Positions 34,125-35,809 of a DNA stretch of 35,809 nucleotides are shown here, in pieces. Source of the stretch: a virus; the IMG/VR virus record IMGVR_UViG_3300028027_000129, positions 1 through 35,809 of that record, one strand, 5' to 3'. The notes beneath the pieces were generated by a model. That model had not been told where the DNA came from. It worked only from the letters and a program-made list of their open reading frames with translations, and did no database searches. Each line of letters begins with the position of its first letter. Within the stretch, counting starts at the first letter, position 1. A program made the translations under genes and the position numbers.

Positions 34125-35751
34125 CAGCGACTACATAGAGGCAAGACTTGGAACAACAGAAAAGCCTGAGAGCCAATTTAAAAATAGTGATCCATTCATT
34201 AAGTCTTGGGATGAATTAAAAAATCTTGCGGGACTTGAAGATAATTTTAAGCGTCGCATTACAAGACAAGTAAATAAAGCAATAACACAAGAAGGATATC
34301 TGGCAACTAATGCAAACATTGACCTACTTAGTGATTCATATTTAAGTTCAGCCAATGCTGATCCAAAAGGTCTTAAAGATTCTGGCTCTAAGGCAATTAA
34401 CCCAGGCTTGGTCTATCGTAATGGTTACGGTCTATTTGATGTAATTACTCCACCATACAACTTGTACGAACTTGCTAATTTTTATGATACATCTTTTGCT
34501 AATCATGCTGCAATTGATGCAAAGGTAGAAAATGTTGTAGGTCTTGGATATCGTTTTGATGTAACAGATCGAACAATGATGAGTCTTGAAAATAATACTG
34601 ATAAAGGTGCGACAAGTCGTGCACGTAATCGTATTGAAAGAGCAAAACTAGAAATTCGTGATTGGCTAGAATCCTTAAATGATGATGATAGTTTTACACG
34701 AACAATGGAAAAAATTTATACAGATCTTCAAGCAACTGGTAATGGATACATGGAAGTTGGCCGAACAGTAACTGGAGAAATTGGATATATTGGACACATA
34801 CCATCTACAACGATGCGTGTGCGACGAATCCGTGATGGCTATGTTCAAATCATTGGGCCAAAGGTTGTTTACTTCCGTAATTTTGGAGCAACAAACAGAA
34901 ATCCATTAACTGCAGATAATCGCCCAAATGAGATTATTCACTTTAAAGATTATTCACCACTAAACACTTACTATGGAGTGCCAGATATTATTGCAGCCCT
35001 TCCATCTCTTATTGGTGATCAACTTGCCTCTCAGTATAATATTGACTATTTTGAAAATAAGGCAGTTCCAAGATATGTAATTACTCTTAAGGGTGCCAAA
35101 CTATCTGCTGATGCTGAAGATAAGATGTTTAGATTTTTACAGACTGGCCTAAAGTCTCAATCTCATAGAACTTTGTATATTCCACTTCCAGGAGACAATG
35201 ATCACTCTAAGGTTGAGTTTGAGATGAAGCCAATTGAAAATGGTATTCAAGATGGATCATTTAAAGAATACCGTAAGCAAAATCGTGATGATATTTTGAT
35301 TGCCCATCAGGTTCCAATTTCTAAACTTGGAGGGTCTGATTCAGGCGCAATTGCGGCAGCCCTCGCCCAGGATAGAACTTTTAAAGAGCAAGTATCCCGC
35401 CCAGCACAACAGGATCTTGAAAAAATCATATCAAAAATTATTAAAGAAAAAACAGATATTCTTCAGTTTAAATTTAACGAACTTACCCTTACAGATGAGA
35501 TTGCACAGTCTCAAATCCTTGAGAGATATGTTAAGAATCAGATTATGCTACCTAATGAGGCTCGTGAAATTCTCGATCTACCTCAAGCAGAGCATGGAGA
35601 TGATCCACTTGAACTTAGTCCAAGGCAGGCAGCAGACTCAAGAGCAAATGGTAATCGTTCTAGAGATGCAGAAAGGACAAACAACCAATCTGATGGATCA
35701 GCAACTACTGCTGGACGTAATCCAAAGGGTGAAGGTAGAGCATCTCAATAA
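34117..35751 (+). CDS. Phage portal protein
   Basis: 544 residues. Forms the dodecameric ring through which DNA enters and leaves the head. Diagnostic stretches: DVITPPYNLYELANFYDTSF, DLQATGNGYMEVGR, YFRNFGA, IIHFKDYSPLNTYYGVPDII, and the C-terminal DILIAHQVPISKLGGSDSGA with FNELTLTDEI, matching PBSX/HK97-type portals. A TTG one codon earlier is less likely than the ATG at 34117. The last 50 residues are polar and probably disordered. Confidence 0.92.
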   Translation: MSNSDYIEARLGTTEKPESQFKNSDPFIKSWDELKNLAGLEDNFKRRITRQVNKAITQEGYLATNANIDLLSDSYLSSANADPKGLKDSGSKAINPGLVYRNGYGLFDVITPPYNLYELANFYDTSFANHAAIDAKVENVVGLGYRFDVTDRTMMSLENNTDKGATSRARNRIERAKLEIRDWLESLNDDDSFTRTMEKIYTDLQATGNGYMEVGRTVTGEIGYIGHIPSTTMRVRRIRDGYVQIIGPKVVYFRNFGATNRNPLTADNRPNEIIHFKDYSPLNTYYGVPDIIAALPSLIGDQLASQYNIDYFENKAVPRYVITLKGAKLSADAEDKMFRFLQTGLKSQSHRTLYIPLPGDNDHSKVEFEMKPIENGIQDGSFKEYRKQNRDDILIAHQVPISKLGGSDSGAIAAALAQDRTFKEQVSRPAQQDLEKIISKIIKEKTDILQFKFNELTLTDEIAQSQILERYVKNQIMLPNEAREILDLPQAEHGDDPLELSPRQAADSRANGNRSRDAERTNNQSDGSATTAGRNPKGEGRASQ

Positions 35752-35776
35752 TTGGGAAAACTCTATAAATGTTTGG

Positions 35777-35782
35777 TATAAT
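35777..35782 (+). promoter_or_regulatory. Extended -10 promoter near the right edge
   Basis: TGGTATAAT, 10 nt before an ATG at 35793. Confidence 0.5.
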
Positions 35783-35792
35783 AGAAGACAAC

Positions 35793-35809
35793 ATGAACAT
35801 AAATAAGGC
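35793..35809 (+). CDS. First codons of a rightward gene, cut by the window
   Basis: ATG AAC ATA AAT AAG GC reads to the end of the window. The -10 10 nt upstream fits the near-leaderless pattern of this region. Only five full codons are visible, so the call depends on the next window. Confidence 0.3.

Noticed and set aside
35300-35806. Rightward 168-codon frame at the right edge
   Set aside because: Out-of-frame shadow of the portal gene, biased composition, no ribosome-binding site.

Overview
The window is part of a large tailed-phage genome (Caudoviricetes). The signs are a portal protein, a run of about a dozen tail-fibre genes, a phage-type lytic transglycosylase, a DUF932 protein, a GP88 protein, a phage tRNA and more than fifty very small, overlapping genes. 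The host is inferred, not proven, to be an AT-rich actinobacterium (a low-GC aquatic type would fit): the small-gene families resemble those of large actinophages, the ribonucleotide reductase is B12-dependent, many promoters look leaderless, and the palindromes match the actinobacterial CRP/GlxR consensus. The DNA is AT-rich throughout, and GC-rich patches are confined to repeated intergenic elements.

Layout. (1) 1-829: a bidirectional terminator, then four small leftward genes (membrane and zinc-ribbon peptides). (2) 830-2166: a dual-specificity-type phosphatase flanked by pairs of DnaA boxes, then about 740 bp without genes, full of AAACC/GGTTT repeats and nested inverted repeats; this is the best origin candidate. 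(3) 2167-6451: a leftward operon of small genes chained by TAATG or ATGA overlaps, preceded upstream by a tRNA-Asp. (4) 6491-15304: leftward early-type genes (DUF932, GP88, coiled-coil and zinc-ribbon microproteins) in several transcription units. Their intergenic regions reuse one toolkit: a GTCRGW box exactly 9 bp before the -10, a TGTGA-N6-TCACA palindrome, an ATGTCCG heptamer, the octamer GACACGCC, GCCGGGC cores and TGAGC/GCTCA 3' hairpins. (5) 15305-15806: a divergent control region carrying the same toolkit in both directions plus two DnaA boxes. (6) 15807-17316: small rightward genes and one leftward zinc protein. (7) 17533-27913: a candidate small RNA followed by the tail-fibre cluster (BppU-like, collagen-like, glycine-rich, Mtd-N and repeat-built fibres), interrupted by a leftward secreted transglycosylase. 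(8) 27946-35809: a terminator, adenosylcobalamin-dependent ribonucleotide reductase, a 1195-residue LamG-type tail protein, a conserved head-proximal protein, portal, and the first codons of another gene.

How it works together (inference). The leftward half looks like an early/host-takeover region of many tiny metal-binding and helical proteins, expressed from a co-regulated promoter family. The rightward half supplies host recognition, lysis, deoxynucleotides and virion parts, each block with its own extended -10 promoter. Many of these -10 boxes lie only 6-7 nt before an ATG, predicting leaderless mRNAs. The most unusual content is this regulatory architecture, together with the dense set of cysteine-pair microproteins.
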